DNA of 64,000 nt from an uncultured Clostridia bacterium (GCA_934247225.1 CAKQJE010000014.1:7385-71384); one strand, 5' to 3'; positions 32,475 through 41,665 are shown, counted from the stretch's first letter. Made by a program: numbers and translations. Notes: generated by a model from the letters alone, not told the origin.

Positions 32475-33649
32475 AAAATAAAATTATTATAATAATTGCA
32501 GTATTTATCTTGATTTTTTCGATAAATTACGAAACGGCGAGAGCGGAGGGAACGGAAAGCGCCGATAGTAAAGGTTTTGAAAAAACGGTTGAAGAAATTT
32601 TCGACGGATTAAATACGAAAGATATAGAAAAATATCTCGGCGAGCTTATTCCGCCTTTTGGCGAAAACGGAGGATTGAAAGATTTCGTAAAATCGGTTAT
32701 GTCGGGAAAATCGGAAAATTACGATTCGGTTTTCAAATATCTTTTGTCGATCGTAAGTAGCGGTTTCAAAGAAAAACTGCCGTCATTTATTTCGCTCTTC
32801 ATTCTGATAGTTTTTGCCTCTCTCGTAAAGCTTATAAGTCCGTCGGACAAGCCGAGAGGGGTGAGCGAGCTTGCAAACTACGCGATATTTACGGCTATTA
32901 TCTGTATAGTGTCGGGTGTGGTGTATGGAATTATTTCAAATGCGGAAAGTACGCTCGACAAAATGTCTCGTTTTACGGAAGCCGTTTATCCTCTCGTTTT
33001 AACGCTTACGATTGCATGCGGAGCAAATAATTCCGCCGCTACCGTTACGCCGACGGCGTTATTTGTTTCCGATACGGTTATAATCATCGTCAAAAACGCC
33101 GTTTTTCCGATAATAATTTTTATGCTTGTCGTATCTATTGCCTCAAATATGAACAAGTCGATAAAATTAAAGGGTTTATTTGGATTTTTATCGAGTTTTA
33201 TGAAATGGGGAATAGGGCTTTTTACGGTTGTTTTCTCATTGTTTTTAGGTATCAACGGCTTAAATTCGAGAGCGATAGACGGACTCGGTTTTAAGACTGC
33301 AAAATATGCCGTCGGTTCGACATTGCCTCTTGTCGGAGGCGTCGTCGGCGACGGGCTTAATATGCTGATCGCTTCGGCGGCGATAATAAAAAACGCGTTC
33401 GGTATGCTTGCCGTTTTCGTAATTTTTTCGATTGCGATTATTCCGATTATCGAAACGATAGTCTTGTCTCTTGTTTTAAAGCTTATCGCGGCGATTACCG
33501 AGCCGTTTTCAGATCCGAGAATAGGCGAGTTTATTTCGGGCGGAATAACCGTGATTAACTTTGTCGTCGCCGCGCTTGTCGTAGTATCGTTTATGTATAT
33601 AATTTCGTTCGTCGCGATTATCGGTTGCGCCGGATATATTTTCTCGTAA
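32471..33649 (+). CDS. spoIIIAE: Stage III sporulation protein AE
   Basis: Largest membrane component of the complex, 392 residues. A signal peptide (cleavage near ARA-EG) leads to a hydrophilic part of about 80 residues and then some seven membrane segments. Family signatures: TEAVYPLVLTLTIACGANNSAA, GLNSRAIDGLGFKTAKYAVG, LPLVGGVVGDGLNMLIASA. Four-base overlap with AD, three bases to AF. Confidence 0.95.
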   Translation: MKNKIIIIIAVFILIFSINYETARAEGTESADSKGFEKTVEEIFDGLNTKDIEKYLGELIPPFGENGGLKDFVKSVMSGKSENYDSVFKYLLSIVSSGFKEKLPSFISLFILIVFASLVKLISPSDKPRGVSELANYAIFTAIICIVSGVVYGIISNAESTLDKMSRFTEAVYPLVLTLTIACGANNSAATVTPTALFVSDTVIIIVKNAVFPIIIFMLVVSIASNMNKSIKLKGLFGFLSSFMKWGIGLFTVVFSLFLGINGLNSRAIDGLGFKTAKYAVGSTLPLVGGVVGDGLNMLIASAAIIKNAFGMLAVFVIFSIAIIPIIETIVLSLVLKLIAAITEPFSDPRIGEFISGGITVINFVVAALVVVSFMYIISFVAIIGCAGYIFS

Positions 33650-33652
33650 GCC

Positions 33653-34114
33653 ATGAAAACATATCTTATTACGATCTTAATAACGATTGTTCTTATTTCT
33701 GTCGTTCAACTCGCGTTGCCGAAAGGTAAAACGTCCGAAACGGCAACTAAAATATTGTCTTTTGCTTTAATATTTTGTTTTTTAAAGCCGCTCGGGACGT
33801 TTTCGCTTAATCTTATCGACAGAGATAAGTTAAATTCCGAAATCTCGGGTAGTGTTGCCGCGTTCGGAAACTATGTGGACGAAAACCTCGAAAAATACTA
33901 TGAAACGTGTTTTTTCGAGACATTAAAGGCAAACGATCTGATATGTGAAAAGGTAATTGTCGAAATATGCAACAAAAAACTTATAAAAACCGAAATATAT
34001 TTGAGCAATTTGGTTATCGCGGAAAATAACGAGCATATAAATATTAACGTGATTACCGATTACGTCGCCGAAAAATTAGGAATAGACAGAGGTTGTTTGA
34101 CGGTTTATGGATAA
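33653..34114 (+). CDS. spoIIIAF: Stage III sporulation protein AF
   Basis: 153 residues: two membrane segments (TYLITILITIVLISVVQLAL, TKILSFALIFCFLKPLGTF) and a soluble ring-type domain from about residue 60. Divergent in sequence, as AF usually is; identity rests on layout and position. Overlaps spoIIIAG by eight bases. Confidence 0.88.
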   Translation: MKTYLITILITIVLISVVQLALPKGKTSETATKILSFALIFCFLKPLGTFSLNLIDRDKLNSEISGSVAAFGNYVDENLEKYYETCFFETLKANDLICEKVIVEICNKKLIKTEIYLSNLVIAENNEHININVITDYVAEKLGIDRGCLTVYG

Positions 34115-34577
34115 CGAAAAACCAAAAAAAATAAAAAAAGAATACATTGCGGCGATACTTTTATTCGTAGCGGTAGTCGCCGTCGCCTTCTTTTCGTTTA
34201 ACAAAAGCGGAAATACGGAAGCGAAAAGCGACACCGAATATTATGTTTCTTCGCTTGAAACAAAGCTTGAAAAAGCTATTTCGGGAATAGAGGGAGTGAA
34301 GAAGGCAAAAGTCGTTATAAGCGTGAACGGCGCGGTCGAAAAGGTATATCAGAAAGACGAAAAAAGCGTTACCGAAAACGGAAGAACGACCGTTACCGCA
34401 ACGACGGTTTTTTCGGGAGGAAAACCCGTTCAGATAGGTGAAAAATATCCCGAAATAAGCGGAATACTCGTCGTCATAAAAGGGGCGAACGATTTATCCG
34501 TAAAAATGAACGTCTTAGACGCCGTAACCGCTGTTTTCGATATTTCGTGCGATAAAATAAGGATTATTCCGCAATAA
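34107..34577 (+). CDS. spoIIIAG: Stage III sporulation protein AG
   Basis: Forms the large periplasmic ring of the feeding channel. 156 residues: one membrane segment (YIAAILLFVAVVAVAFF), then the ring-building domain with LEKAISGIEGVKKAKVVISV and PEISGILVVIKGANDL. Relative to B. subtilis it has a shorter insertion. It overlaps spoIIIAF and is separated from spoIIIAH by 44 bases. Confidence 0.93.
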   Translation: MDNEKPKKIKKEYIAAILLFVAVVAVAFFSFNKSGNTEAKSDTEYYVSSLETKLEKAISGIEGVKKAKVVISVNGAVEKVYQKDEKSVTENGRTTVTATTVFSGGKPVQIGEKYPEISGILVVIKGANDLSVKMNVLDAVTAVFDISCDKIRIIPQ

Positions 34578-34621
34578 AACCTTAATTTAAACAAATAAAA
34601 AAATAAAAGGAGATAAAAACT

Positions 34622-35095
34622 ATGTCAAAAAAGAAAAAGATCATCGTTTTAACATGCATGATCGCCCTGCTTGTAACCACGGCAGTACTCAATTTCGTAT
34701 TCGCTTCGTCTGTTGCCGCGAATAACGACGCAACGCCGACCGCGAGCTATTTTTCCGAAGTGAAAGCAACAAGAAACACTTCGAGAAATAAACAACTTGC
34801 GCAGATCGACGAAGTTATCGCGTCCGAAACGGACAACGAAGAAGCCAAAAAAGAAGCTCTTGCAATGAAGCTTAAAATCTCCAAAATTATGGAGCAGGAA
34901 AACCTTCTCGAAAATCTGATTAAAGCAAAGGGTTACGAAGAGGTGGCTGTCACGATCGGTATGAGTTCGGACAACGTGAGCATTATCGTCAAAGACGCCG
35001 AATTCGATCAGGACGACGCGATTCTTATTTACACGATATGCGCCAACGAAGTAAACGCTTCCCCCGACAACGTATATATCCAGGCGATTTCGTAA
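34622..35095 (+). CDS. spoIIIAH: Stage III sporulation protein AH
   Basis: Pairs with forespore SpoIIQ across the intermembrane space. 157 residues: membrane segment 7-28, a charged helical linker with SRNKQLAQIDEVIAS, and the C-terminal EscJ/PrgK-like ring domain (LIKAKGYEEVAVTIGMSSDNVSIIV). AAAGGAG lies seven bases before the ATG. Last gene of the spoIIIA operon; the next gene has its own promoter. Confidence 0.94.
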   Translation: MSKKKKIIVLTCMIALLVTTAVLNFVFASSVAANNDATPTASYFSEVKATRNTSRNKQLAQIDEVIASETDNEEAKKEALAMKLKISKIMEQENLLENLIKAKGYEEVAVTIGMSSDNVSIIVKDAEFDQDDAILIYTICANEVNASPDNVYIQAIS

Positions 35096-35123
35096 TTGCT
35101 TCTAATATATTTCATAAAACGCT

Positions 35124-35151
35124 TTTCAAAATGAAAAAAATGTGCTATAAT
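35124..35151 (+). promoter_or_regulatory. Promoter of asp23-like gene, extended -10
   Basis: TTTCAA (35124-35129), 16-base spacer, TATAAT (35146-35151) preceded by TGC. The -35 is weak, the extended -10 good. Confidence 0.6.
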
Positions 35152-35169
35152 ACTTTAAAAAGTATTATA
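35146..35169. repeat. 24-base perfect palindrome over -10 and transcription start
   Basis: Arms TATAATACTTT and AAAGTATTATA around AA. It starts with the -10 box itself and spans the predicted transcription start of the asp23-like gene. Suitable as an operator for a dimeric repressor or as a 5'-terminal hairpin. Confidence 0.8.
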
Positions 35170-35195
35170 CGCCGCGTGGCGAACCGAGGTATAAG

Positions 35196-35549
35196 GTGGC
35201 AGATTTTAAAAACAGCGTTTCAGAAAAAAAAGGCAAAGTCATTTACAATATTGGCATAGTGAAAGGTATTGTAAGGCTTTCCGTGGAAGACGTGCCGGGC
35301 GTTGCCATTCAGTACACAAAAAGAACCGTTAAAAAAAGTACGGACGGCATTAAGGTCGACTGCGTAAACGGTCTTATAAACGTTGCGGTTACCGTCGACG
35401 TGTATTACGGATACGGAATATCGGACGTTGCGTACGATATTCAGAGAAGCATAAAACACAGCGTCGAATCGATGTCGAAATACAAGATCGGAAATATCGA
35501 CGTAAAAGTGAACGGGGTAATTTTCCCCGACGACACCGCAGCGGTTTAA
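35196..35549 (+). CDS. Asp23/Gls24 family protein
   Basis: 117 residues. Core features GKVIYNIGIVKGIVRLSVEDVPGV, GLINVAVTVDVYYGYGISDVAYDIQRSIKHSVE and NIDVKVNGVIF define the Asp23/Gls24 (YqhY-like) family, linked to envelope and acetyl-CoA carboxylase homeostasis in Firmicutes. The start is GTG 35196, with GAGG about nine bases upstream. It stands between spoIIIAH and nusB, where B. subtilis has yqhY. Under a promoter containing a 24-base palindrome. Confidence 0.92.
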   Translation: MADFKNSVSEKKGKVIYNIGIVKGIVRLSVEDVPGVAIQYTKRTVKKSTDGIKVDCVNGLINVAVTVDVYYGYGISDVAYDIQRSIKHSVESMSKYKIGNIDVKVNGVIFPDDTAAV

Positions 35550-35599
35550 TCAGGCTGCGATCGGATTTTTCGTTAAACGAAGATTTCGGTCGCGGTCTT

Positions 35600-35652
35600 T
35601 TGACTTTTACAAAGAAACATTTATAACTTTCACGTAAGGAAACATTTATAAT
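35600..35652 (+). promoter_or_regulatory. Tandem nusB promoters with 13-base direct repeat
   Basis: TTGACT (35600-35605), 16 bases, TATAAC (35622-35627). A second TATAAT is at 35647-35652. Both -10 boxes sit in the exact repeat GAAACATTTATAA (35614-35626 and 35639-35651), 25 bases apart. Confidence 0.5.
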
Positions 35653-35664
35653 CGGAGAAAAACA

Positions 35665-36063
35665 ATGAGAAGAGATTCGAGAGAGGCGGTTTACAAAATT
35701 TTATACGCAGACCTTTATTACGAAAACGACAGCGAATTTGAAAAAGAAACAATGGACGAATCCAAGCTTTCGCCCGAAGACAAAGCGTTTGCGGACTCTC
35801 TTTTGACAACGATTAAAGAGCATAAAGAGGAAATAGAGCAAATTATTTCCGAAAATACTCACGGTTACAGTTTTGAAAGAATTTATTCGACCGACAAGTG
35901 CGCTTTGTATCTTGCCGTAGCGGAACTTAAATATTTTCCCGAGATTCCCCCCGTCGTCTCCATAGACGAAGCTCTTGCGCTCGTTCGCAAATATTCGACC
36001 GAAGAAAGCCTTAATTTCGTAAACGGAATTCTTGCTTCGGTAAAAAAACAATCGGAGGCGTGA
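35665..36063 (+). CDS. nusB: Transcription antitermination factor NusB
   Basis: 132 residues, all-helical NusB fold; works with NusE (S10) in rRNA antitermination. Signatures: REAVYKILYADLYYEND, ERIYSTDKCALYLAVAELKYFPEIPPVVSIDEALALVRKYS is the conserved region (near 75-115), and SLNFVNGILASV at the end. CGGAG lies seven bases before the ATG. Followed two bases later by folD, the standard clostridial order. Confidence 0.93.
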   Translation: MRRDSREAVYKILYADLYYENDSEFEKETMDESKLSPEDKAFADSLLTTIKEHKEEIEQIISENTHGYSFERIYSTDKCALYLAVAELKYFPEIPPVVSIDEALALVRKYSTEESLNFVNGILASVKKQSEA

Positions 36064-36064
36064 A

Positions 36065-36916
36065 ATGGCGATAATCGACGGAAAACTCGTTGCAAAAACG
36101 ATAAGAGAGGATTTAAAAAACAAAATTTCGGAGGCTTACGACTCTTACGGCAAAAAATTCAAACTTTCCGTTATCATCGCGGGCGACGATCCGGCTTCCG
36201 AAATCTACGTCAGAAACAAGAGCAAAGCCTGCGAAGAAGCGGGAATTATTTCCGAAACGATCAGGCTTCCTGCCGACGTTTCGCAGGAAGAATTGGAGTT
36301 AACCGTAAATAATCTCGTAAACGACGATACCGTCGACGGAATTCTCGTTCAGCTTCCGCTTCCGAAAGGACTTGACGAAAAAAAGGTTTTAAAGCTTATT
36401 CCGCCCGAAAAAGACGTGGACGGATTCAGCGACAGTAACGTCGGAAGATTAACTCTTTTTTCGGACGACGCCCTCTATTCCTGCACTCCGCACGGAATTA
36501 TGAAGCTGCTTGAATTTTATAACGTTCCGCTTTGCGGAAAACACGCGGTTGTGGTCGGGAGAAGCAACATTGTAGGGAAACCTATGGCTTTGATGCTCCT
36601 TAGGAAAGACTGTACCGTGACGGTTTGTCACAGCAAAACGGTAAACCTCGCGGAATTTACGAAAACAGCAGATATTCTCGTTTGCGCCGTCGGGAAAAAA
36701 CACCTTATAACGGCGGATATGGTTAAAGACGGCGCGATTGTCGTCGACGCCGGCATGAACAGAGAAAACGGTAAACTTTACGGCGACGTTGACTACGACG
36801 AAGTGAGCAAAAAAGCCTCTTTGATAACGCCTGTTCCGGGCGGAGTCGGTCCTATGACTATTACGATGCTTTTATATAACACATACATTGCGGGAATGAG
36901 GAAAACAACTAAATGA
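36065..36916 (+). CDS. folD: Methylenetetrahydrofolate dehydrogenase/cyclohydrolase FolD
   Basis: Bifunctional C1-folate enzyme, 283 residues. Catalytic lysine in YVRNKSKACEEAGI, QLPLPKGLDEKKVL, PEKDVDGF, NADP-binding VVGRSNIVGKPMALMLL, and the closing PVPGGVGPMTITML. Complete. Starts two bases after nusB; overlaps ispA as ATGA. Confidence 0.97.
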   Translation: MAIIDGKLVAKTIREDLKNKISEAYDSYGKKFKLSVIIAGDDPASEIYVRNKSKACEEAGIISETIRLPADVSQEELELTVNNLVNDDTVDGILVQLPLPKGLDEKKVLKLIPPEKDVDGFSDSNVGRLTLFSDDALYSCTPHGIMKLLEFYNVPLCGKHAVVVGRSNIVGKPMALMLLRKDCTVTVCHSKTVNLAEFTKTADILVCAVGKKHLITADMVKDGAIVVDAGMNRENGKLYGDVDYDEVSKKASLITPVPGGVGPMTITMLLYNTYIAGMRKTTK

Positions 36917-37782
36917 CGGACTCGGAATTCAATTCAAAATATTCCTGTTTTATCGAGGATTTTATAAAGTATTCCGAAACCGCTTTCGAGAAATTATCCA
37001 CTCCGAATAATCTTGCCGACGCAATGAAATACAGCTTTTTCGCAGGCGGAAAACGTATAAGACCCGTTCTTATGCTTGCTTTCGGAGAAACGGTTGGCAT
37101 AGATAAACGCCGCCTCATACCGTTTGCTTTCGGCTTGGAATGCATACATACTTATTCGCTCATACACGACGATTTGCCATGTATGGATAACGACGTTATT
37201 CGCCGCGGAAAGCCGACTTGTCACGTTCGCTACGGAGAAGCCGTCGCGCTTCTGGCGGGCGACGCGCTTTTAAATTACGCGTTCGAGCATATTCTCGGTA
37301 AAATTTCGGATAAGAGCGAAATCGAAGCATTGAAATTTTTGGCAGAATGCTCGGGAAGCAAGGGGATGGTTTCGGGACAAGCTTCGGATAAAGAAAACGA
37401 AGGAAAAACCGAAATCGACGAAAACAGGCTGTTCGAAACTTACGATTTGAAAACGGGAAAGCTTCTCACCGCGCCTTTTGTCGTTCCCGCTATTTTGAGC
37501 GGAGATAAAAAAATAATCGAAATCGCCGCACAAACAGGCGAATATTTCGGAAAAGCTTTTCAATTTGCGGATGATCTGAAAGACGTAAATCTTACGTCCG
37601 AACAAACGGGAAAAACCTCGGGCAAAGACGCACGCGAAGGAAAATTTACATCGGTTTTTTTCTACGGCAAAGAAAACGTTAAAACGGAAATTAAAAAATT
37701 GACCGACAAATGCTTCGATTTACTCGATAAATTCGATAATTCTGACTTTTTGAAATACATTATCAATTCGGTGAATCGATGA
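36913..37782 (+). CDS. ispA: Polyprenyl (farnesyl/geranyl) diphosphate synthase
   Basis: Short-chain prenyltransferase, 289 residues. First Asp-rich motif LIHDDLPCMDND, second QFADDLKDV, and GGKRIRPVLML near residue 45. Chain length (C15 or C20) cannot be fixed. In most Clostridia xseA-xseB lie before and dxs after this gene; here it is flanked directly by folD (ATGA overlap) and tlyA (ATGA overlap), while dxs is at 51.7-53.5 kb. Confidence 0.94.
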   Translation: MTDSEFNSKYSCFIEDFIKYSETAFEKLSTPNNLADAMKYSFFAGGKRIRPVLMLAFGETVGIDKRRLIPFAFGLECIHTYSLIHDDLPCMDNDVIRRGKPTCHVRYGEAVALLAGDALLNYAFEHILGKISDKSEIEALKFLAECSGSKGMVSGQASDKENEGKTEIDENRLFETYDLKTGKLLTAPFVVPAILSGDKKIIEIAAQTGEYFGKAFQFADDLKDVNLTSEQTGKTSGKDAREGKFTSVFFYGKENVKTEIKKLTDKCFDLLDKFDNSDFLKYIINSVNR

Positions 37783-38552
37783 GACTCGACGCATATTTAT
37801 TTTCTCTGAAAAAATACGTTTCGAGGACAAAAGCAGCCGAAGCGGTCGAAAAGGGGTATGTTTCCGTCAACGGAAAAGTTATAACTAAATCTTCTTACTC
37901 CGTTTCGGACGCAGACAAAATAATCATAACCGAAAACGACGAATTCGTTTCCAACGGAGGTTATAAGCTCGAAAAAGCGTTTTGCGATTTCGGCTTTTCA
38001 GTCAAGGATCTTGTAATGGCGGATGTCGGAGCGAGTACGGGCGGATTTACCGATTGTCTTCTGCGCCGCGGAGCAAAAAAAGTATTCGCTTTGGACGTCG
38101 GAGAAAGTCAACTGAGTGAAAAACTCGACAAAGACAAAAGAGTTGTTGTTATCGACAATTTCAACGCAAGGGAAATGAACGTTTCAACGTTCGGCGAGCC
38201 TTTGGACGGAGTAACCTGCGACGTAAGTTTTATTTCTTTAACGTATATTCTTAAACCCGTATTCGACGTTTTAAAGGATGACGGTTTCGCCGTCGTGCTT
38301 TTAAAACCGCAGTTCGAATGCGGAAAAAAAGAACTTAACAAAAACGGGATAGTGACGAACGTTAAAGCAAAAATCGATTGCGCGCAAAAAATAAAAAATT
38401 ACGCTGTTTCGGTCGGACTTATACCTGTTGCGTTTACAAACGCGCCGATAAGAAGCGGGAAAAATACGGAATATCTGTTTTATTTGAAAAAAGGAAACGA
38501 AAACGCTGTTTCGGACAGCGAAATAATAAAAACAATTCAGAGTAATACTTAA
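37779..38552 (+). CDS. tlyA: TlyA/YqxC family rRNA 2'-O-methyltransferase
   Basis: 257 residues. N-terminal S4 RNA-binding domain (residues 1-60), then an FtsJ-like SAM domain with MADVGASTGGFTDCLLRRGA and LDVGESQL; DVSFISLTYILKP follows. TlyA relatives methylate ribose in 16S and 23S rRNA; older names call them hemolysins. Four-base overlap with ispA, six bases to nadK, the standard order tlyA-nadK-argR-recN. Confidence 0.93.
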   Translation: MRLDAYLFSLKKYVSRTKAAEAVEKGYVSVNGKVITKSSYSVSDADKIIITENDEFVSNGGYKLEKAFCDFGFSVKDLVMADVGASTGGFTDCLLRRGAKKVFALDVGESQLSEKLDKDKRVVVIDNFNAREMNVSTFGEPLDGVTCDVSFISLTYILKPVFDVLKDDGFAVVLLKPQFECGKKELNKNGIVTNVKAKIDCAQKIKNYAVSVGLIPVAFTNAPIRSGKNTEYLFYLKKGNENAVSDSEIIKTIQSNT

Positions 38553-38558
38553 ATCGAA

Positions 38559-39344
38559 ATGAAAAATATAGCGATTTTTGAAAAACTTAACGACGGCGAC
38601 AATAAATCGTTTAAAGCGGAATTCGAAAAACTGCTCGGAAACGATTTTAACTGTTTTTTACTTGACAACAGTAATGAAAAGCCCGATTTAATCGTCGTAT
38701 TCGGCGGAGACGGGACGATTTTGAAAGTCGCGCCGAAAGCTCTCGAACTCGACGTTCCGATTCTTTCGGTAAATACGGGAACCGTCGGTTTTTTAAGCGG
38801 ATACGAATCAAACGATCTCGAAAAATGCGTCGAAGACATAAGGAATAATAATCTTTTCGTTTCCGAAAGAAGCGTTTTAAAAGTGGAGACAAACGGAAAG
38901 ATATACACAGCTTTAAACGACGCCGTAATCGAAAGAGACCGTTCGATAGAGGGAATGACGATCGTTTCCAAACTCGACGTTTTAATAGACTCTCAGCTCG
39001 TTTACAACCTTTCTTCGGACGGAGTGATAGTATCGACGCCCACAGGGTCACCGGCATACTCTCTGTCGGCGGGCGGAGCGGTTCTTGCGCCCGTTTTAAA
39101 ATCGTTTATCGTAACGCCGATATGCCCGCATTCGCTCGGAACCCGCCCGGTTGTATATGACGATCAGAGCAATCTGTCGGTTAAGGTGTGTCGTAATTCG
39201 TGCGACTGTGTTTTAAGCGTGGACGGGAAACCTGTGGAAAAGCTTAAATTTTCTTCGGAAGTAACTGTTTCGAAATATGAAAAACTTTTAAAAATCATAG
39301 ATAATAACAGTAATTTTTATAATAAAATACACAACAAACTTTAA
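38559..39344 (+). CDS. nadK: NAD kinase
   Basis: Phosphorylates NAD to NADP, 261 residues. VVFGGDGTILKVA contains the catalytic GGDG; LSSDGVIVSTPTGSPAYSLS and AGGAVLAP form the nucleotide site. No strong Shine-Dalgarno in the six-base gap after tlyA, so probably coupled. argR follows after nine bases. Confidence 0.95.
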   Translation: MKNIAIFEKLNDGDNKSFKAEFEKLLGNDFNCFLLDNSNEKPDLIVVFGGDGTILKVAPKALELDVPILSVNTGTVGFLSGYESNDLEKCVEDIRNNNLFVSERSVLKVETNGKIYTALNDAVIERDRSIEGMTIVSKLDVLIDSQLVYNLSSDGVIVSTPTGSPAYSLSAGGAVLAPVLKSFIVTPICPHSLGTRPVVYDDQSNLSVKVCRNSCDCVLSVDGKPVEKLKFSSEVTVSKYEKLLKIIDNNSNFYNKIHNKL

Positions 39345-39353
39345 GGTGAGGAT

Positions 39354-39806
39354 ATGGGTAAAAAATCTCGGCAGAACAAGATTCTCGAAATAATCGCGTC
39401 AAGCGAAATAGACACGCAGGAGGAGCTTGCGCAAATTCTGAACGCTTGCGGATTTATCGTTACGCAGGCGACCGTTTCGAGAGATATCAAAGAACTCGGA
39501 CTTATAAAAATTAACGGAGTAAAGAGAAAACATAAATATTCGGTAACGGGTTTTGCAAGCGATACAACGCATGACGATAAGTTCCTTAATTTATTCAGAA
39601 ATTGCGTTGTGGATATAATTCGCGCTAAAAATCTCGTGGTTGTCAGAACTCTCGGCGGAAACGGAAATTCGGCCGGCGTTCTCGTTGACAAACTGAAAAT
39701 TTCGGAAGTCGTCGGGAGCGTTGCGGGCGACGACACGCTTTTGATTGTCACACATTCCGAAAGAGACGCGGAAATCGTAGTTTCAATGCTGAAAAAACTT
39801 TTATAA
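39354..39806 (+). CDS. argR: Arginine repressor ArgR/AhrC
   Basis: 150 residues. N-terminal winged helix with QATVSRDIKELGLIKI; C-terminal oligomerisation and arginine-binding domain ending GSVAGDDTLLIVTHSERDAE, where the Asp pair contacts arginine. AAGGTGAGG precedes the ATG. In the tlyA-nadK-argR-recN order found across Clostridia, it is far from arginine genes. Confidence 0.95.
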   Translation: MGKKSRQNKILEIIASSEIDTQEELAQILNACGFIVTQATVSRDIKELGLIKINGVKRKHKYSVTGFASDTTHDDKFLNLFRNCVVDIIRAKNLVVVRTLGGNGNSAGVLVDKLKISEVVGSVAGDDTLLIVTHSERDAEIVVSMLKKLL

Positions 39807-39827
39807 TTTACGAATTTATCTAAAAAA

Positions 39828-41531
39828 ATGCTTAAATCGCTATATCTTAAAAACATAGCTTTGATTGACGAAGCGAACATAGAATTCGAAAACGGTCTGA
39901 ACGTTTTATCGGGCGAAACGGGATCGGGGAAATCGGTTATTATCGACTCGATAAATTTCGTTCTCGGTGCAAAAGCCGACAAGTCGATGATTCGTTACGG
40001 CGAAAACGACTGTATGGCGACTGCCGTTTTCGATATTTCCGACCTGACTAACGTAAAATCGGTATTAAACGATCTCGGTCTGGATGACGCGGACGAACTT
40101 ATCGTAACAAGAAAGCTTTCGGCTGACTCCAAAAATACCATAAGAGTAAACGGAATGCCTTTTACCGCGGGAATGCTTAAATCGATTACGGCATTGCTTG
40201 TCGACGTTCACGGACAGAGCGAACATTATTCTTTGCTTAAAGAATCGGAACAACTCGGCGTTCTCGATAAGTTTGCAGGTGATAAACTTTCCGCGATGAA
40301 AGAGGAATGCCGCTTTGTTTGCGATAAACTTAAAGATATTGACGAAAAATTAAAATCTTTCGGCGGAAGCGAAAGCGAAAGGGCGATAAGAGCGGACATT
40401 CTAAAATTCCAGATTGACGAAATCAAAAACGCAGAAATAAAACCGGGCGAAGAAGACGAACTTACCGTTCAAAAAAAGAAAATTCAGAGCGCGGAAAAGC
40501 TTTCCGAAGCCTTCTTGACCGTTCAGAACGCTTTAAGCGGCGAAAATTGCGCTATCGATTATATCAATTCGGCTTTGCGCGGTCTTTCGCCCGTTACTTC
40601 GATAGACAGCGAATACGAAAGTTTATTCGACAGACTTAAATCCGCGGCGGACGAGCTTGACGATATTTCTTCGCTTGCGGAGTCGTTTCTCGAAAACGTC
40701 GATGTCGACGCGGACTCGGCAGATAAAGTCGAAGAAAGACTCGATAAAATCAAAACTCTTAAAAGAAAATACGGGCAGTCGGAAGAAGAAATTCTCGAAT
40801 TTCTCGATAAAGCCGAAAGCGATTACAATAAACTTATAGATTTCGACGCCGAATATTCCAAGCTTTGCGCCGAAAAAGAAAAAGAATTAAAGAATTTAAA
40901 CAGAATTTACGGCGAAATGTCCGAAATACGCAAATCGACAGCCGATAAACTCAAAGGCAGAATTTCAGACGAATTAAAACAACTCGGAATGAAAAACGCG
41001 ACTTTCGAAATTTCATTTTCGCCTTTAAAGGAAGCCGACGGATCGAAATATTCCGCAAACGGCGGAGATATGGTGGAATTTTTGTTTTCGGCAAACCTCG
41101 GCGAACCCGTAAAAACGATGTCGAAGATCATAAGCGGCGGCGAAATGAGCAGATTTATGCTTTCGTTAAAAACGGTAATTTCGTCTTATCACAGCATTTC
41201 GACTTACATTTTCGATGAAATAGACGCGGGCATAAGCGGTAAAACAGCCGAAACGGTTGCCGAGAAATTTTCTCAGATCGCAAAAAACATTCAGGTGATA
41301 GCCATATCGCATTTACCGCAGATAGTTTCGTTTTCGGACGCGTCGTTTAAAATTTCGAAATATTCCACCGATGAAAAGACGTTTACGGCGATAGAAAAGC
41401 TTGACGAAAACGGCAAAATCGAAGAGATTGTTCGTCTGGTCGGAGGAGATATGTCGAGCGCGTCTGCCGTGAGTCACGCCAAAGAGATGATAGAAAAAGC
41501 CGATTTATACAAAAAATCCACAGCTATTTAA
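39828..41531 (+). CDS. recN: DNA repair protein RecN
   Basis: SMC-like ATPase acting early at double-strand breaks, 567 residues. Walker A SGETGSGKSVIID near residue 30, a long coiled-coil middle, signature ISGGEMSRFMLSLK, Walker B YIFDEIDAGISGKTAE, and HLPQIVSFSD. No Shine-Dalgarno and no LexA-type site directly upstream; it follows argR by 21 bases. Terminator after the stop. Confidence 0.96.
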   Translation: MLKSLYLKNIALIDEANIEFENGLNVLSGETGSGKSVIIDSINFVLGAKADKSMIRYGENDCMATAVFDISDLTNVKSVLNDLGLDDADELIVTRKLSADSKNTIRVNGMPFTAGMLKSITALLVDVHGQSEHYSLLKESEQLGVLDKFAGDKLSAMKEECRFVCDKLKDIDEKLKSFGGSESERAIRADILKFQIDEIKNAEIKPGEEDELTVQKKKIQSAEKLSEAFLTVQNALSGENCAIDYINSALRGLSPVTSIDSEYESLFDRLKSAADELDDISSLAESFLENVDVDADSADKVEERLDKIKTLKRKYGQSEEEILEFLDKAESDYNKLIDFDAEYSKLCAEKEKELKNLNRIYGEMSEIRKSTADKLKGRISDELKQLGMKNATFEISFSPLKEADGSKYSANGGDMVEFLFSANLGEPVKTMSKIISGGEMSRFMLSLKTVISSYHSISTYIFDEIDAGISGKTAETVAEKFSQIAKNIQVIAISHLPQIVSFSDASFKISKYSTDEKTFTAIEKLDENGKIEEIVRLVGGDMSSASAVSHAKEMIEKADLYKKSTAI

Positions 41532-41546
41532 AATTTAATAACTATT

Positions 41547-41584
41547 AACCGATTGCGCGAAATTTTTCGACCGATCGGTTTTTT
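41547..41584 (+). terminator. Intrinsic terminator after recN
   Basis: AACCGAT (41547-41553) with ATCGGTT (41574-41580), inner CGAAA/TTTCG, then a T-tract. The -35 of the spoIVB promoter begins at 41585, directly after it. Confidence 0.7.
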
Positions 41585-41613
41585 GTATATCTGTATTTTT
41601 TCGGCACATACTA
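41585..41613 (+). promoter_or_regulatory. Forespore-type (sigma-F/G) promoter of spoIVB
   Basis: GTATA (41585-41589), 17-base spacer, CATACTA (41607-41613): every base fits GHATR-N17-CATNHTA. B. subtilis spoIVB is transcribed by sigma-F and sigma-G. Confidence 0.8.
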
Positions 41614-41665
41614 CATCCGACGAGCAGGCGAATAAGCAGTATCGTTTTTAAGGCAAGGAGATTAC

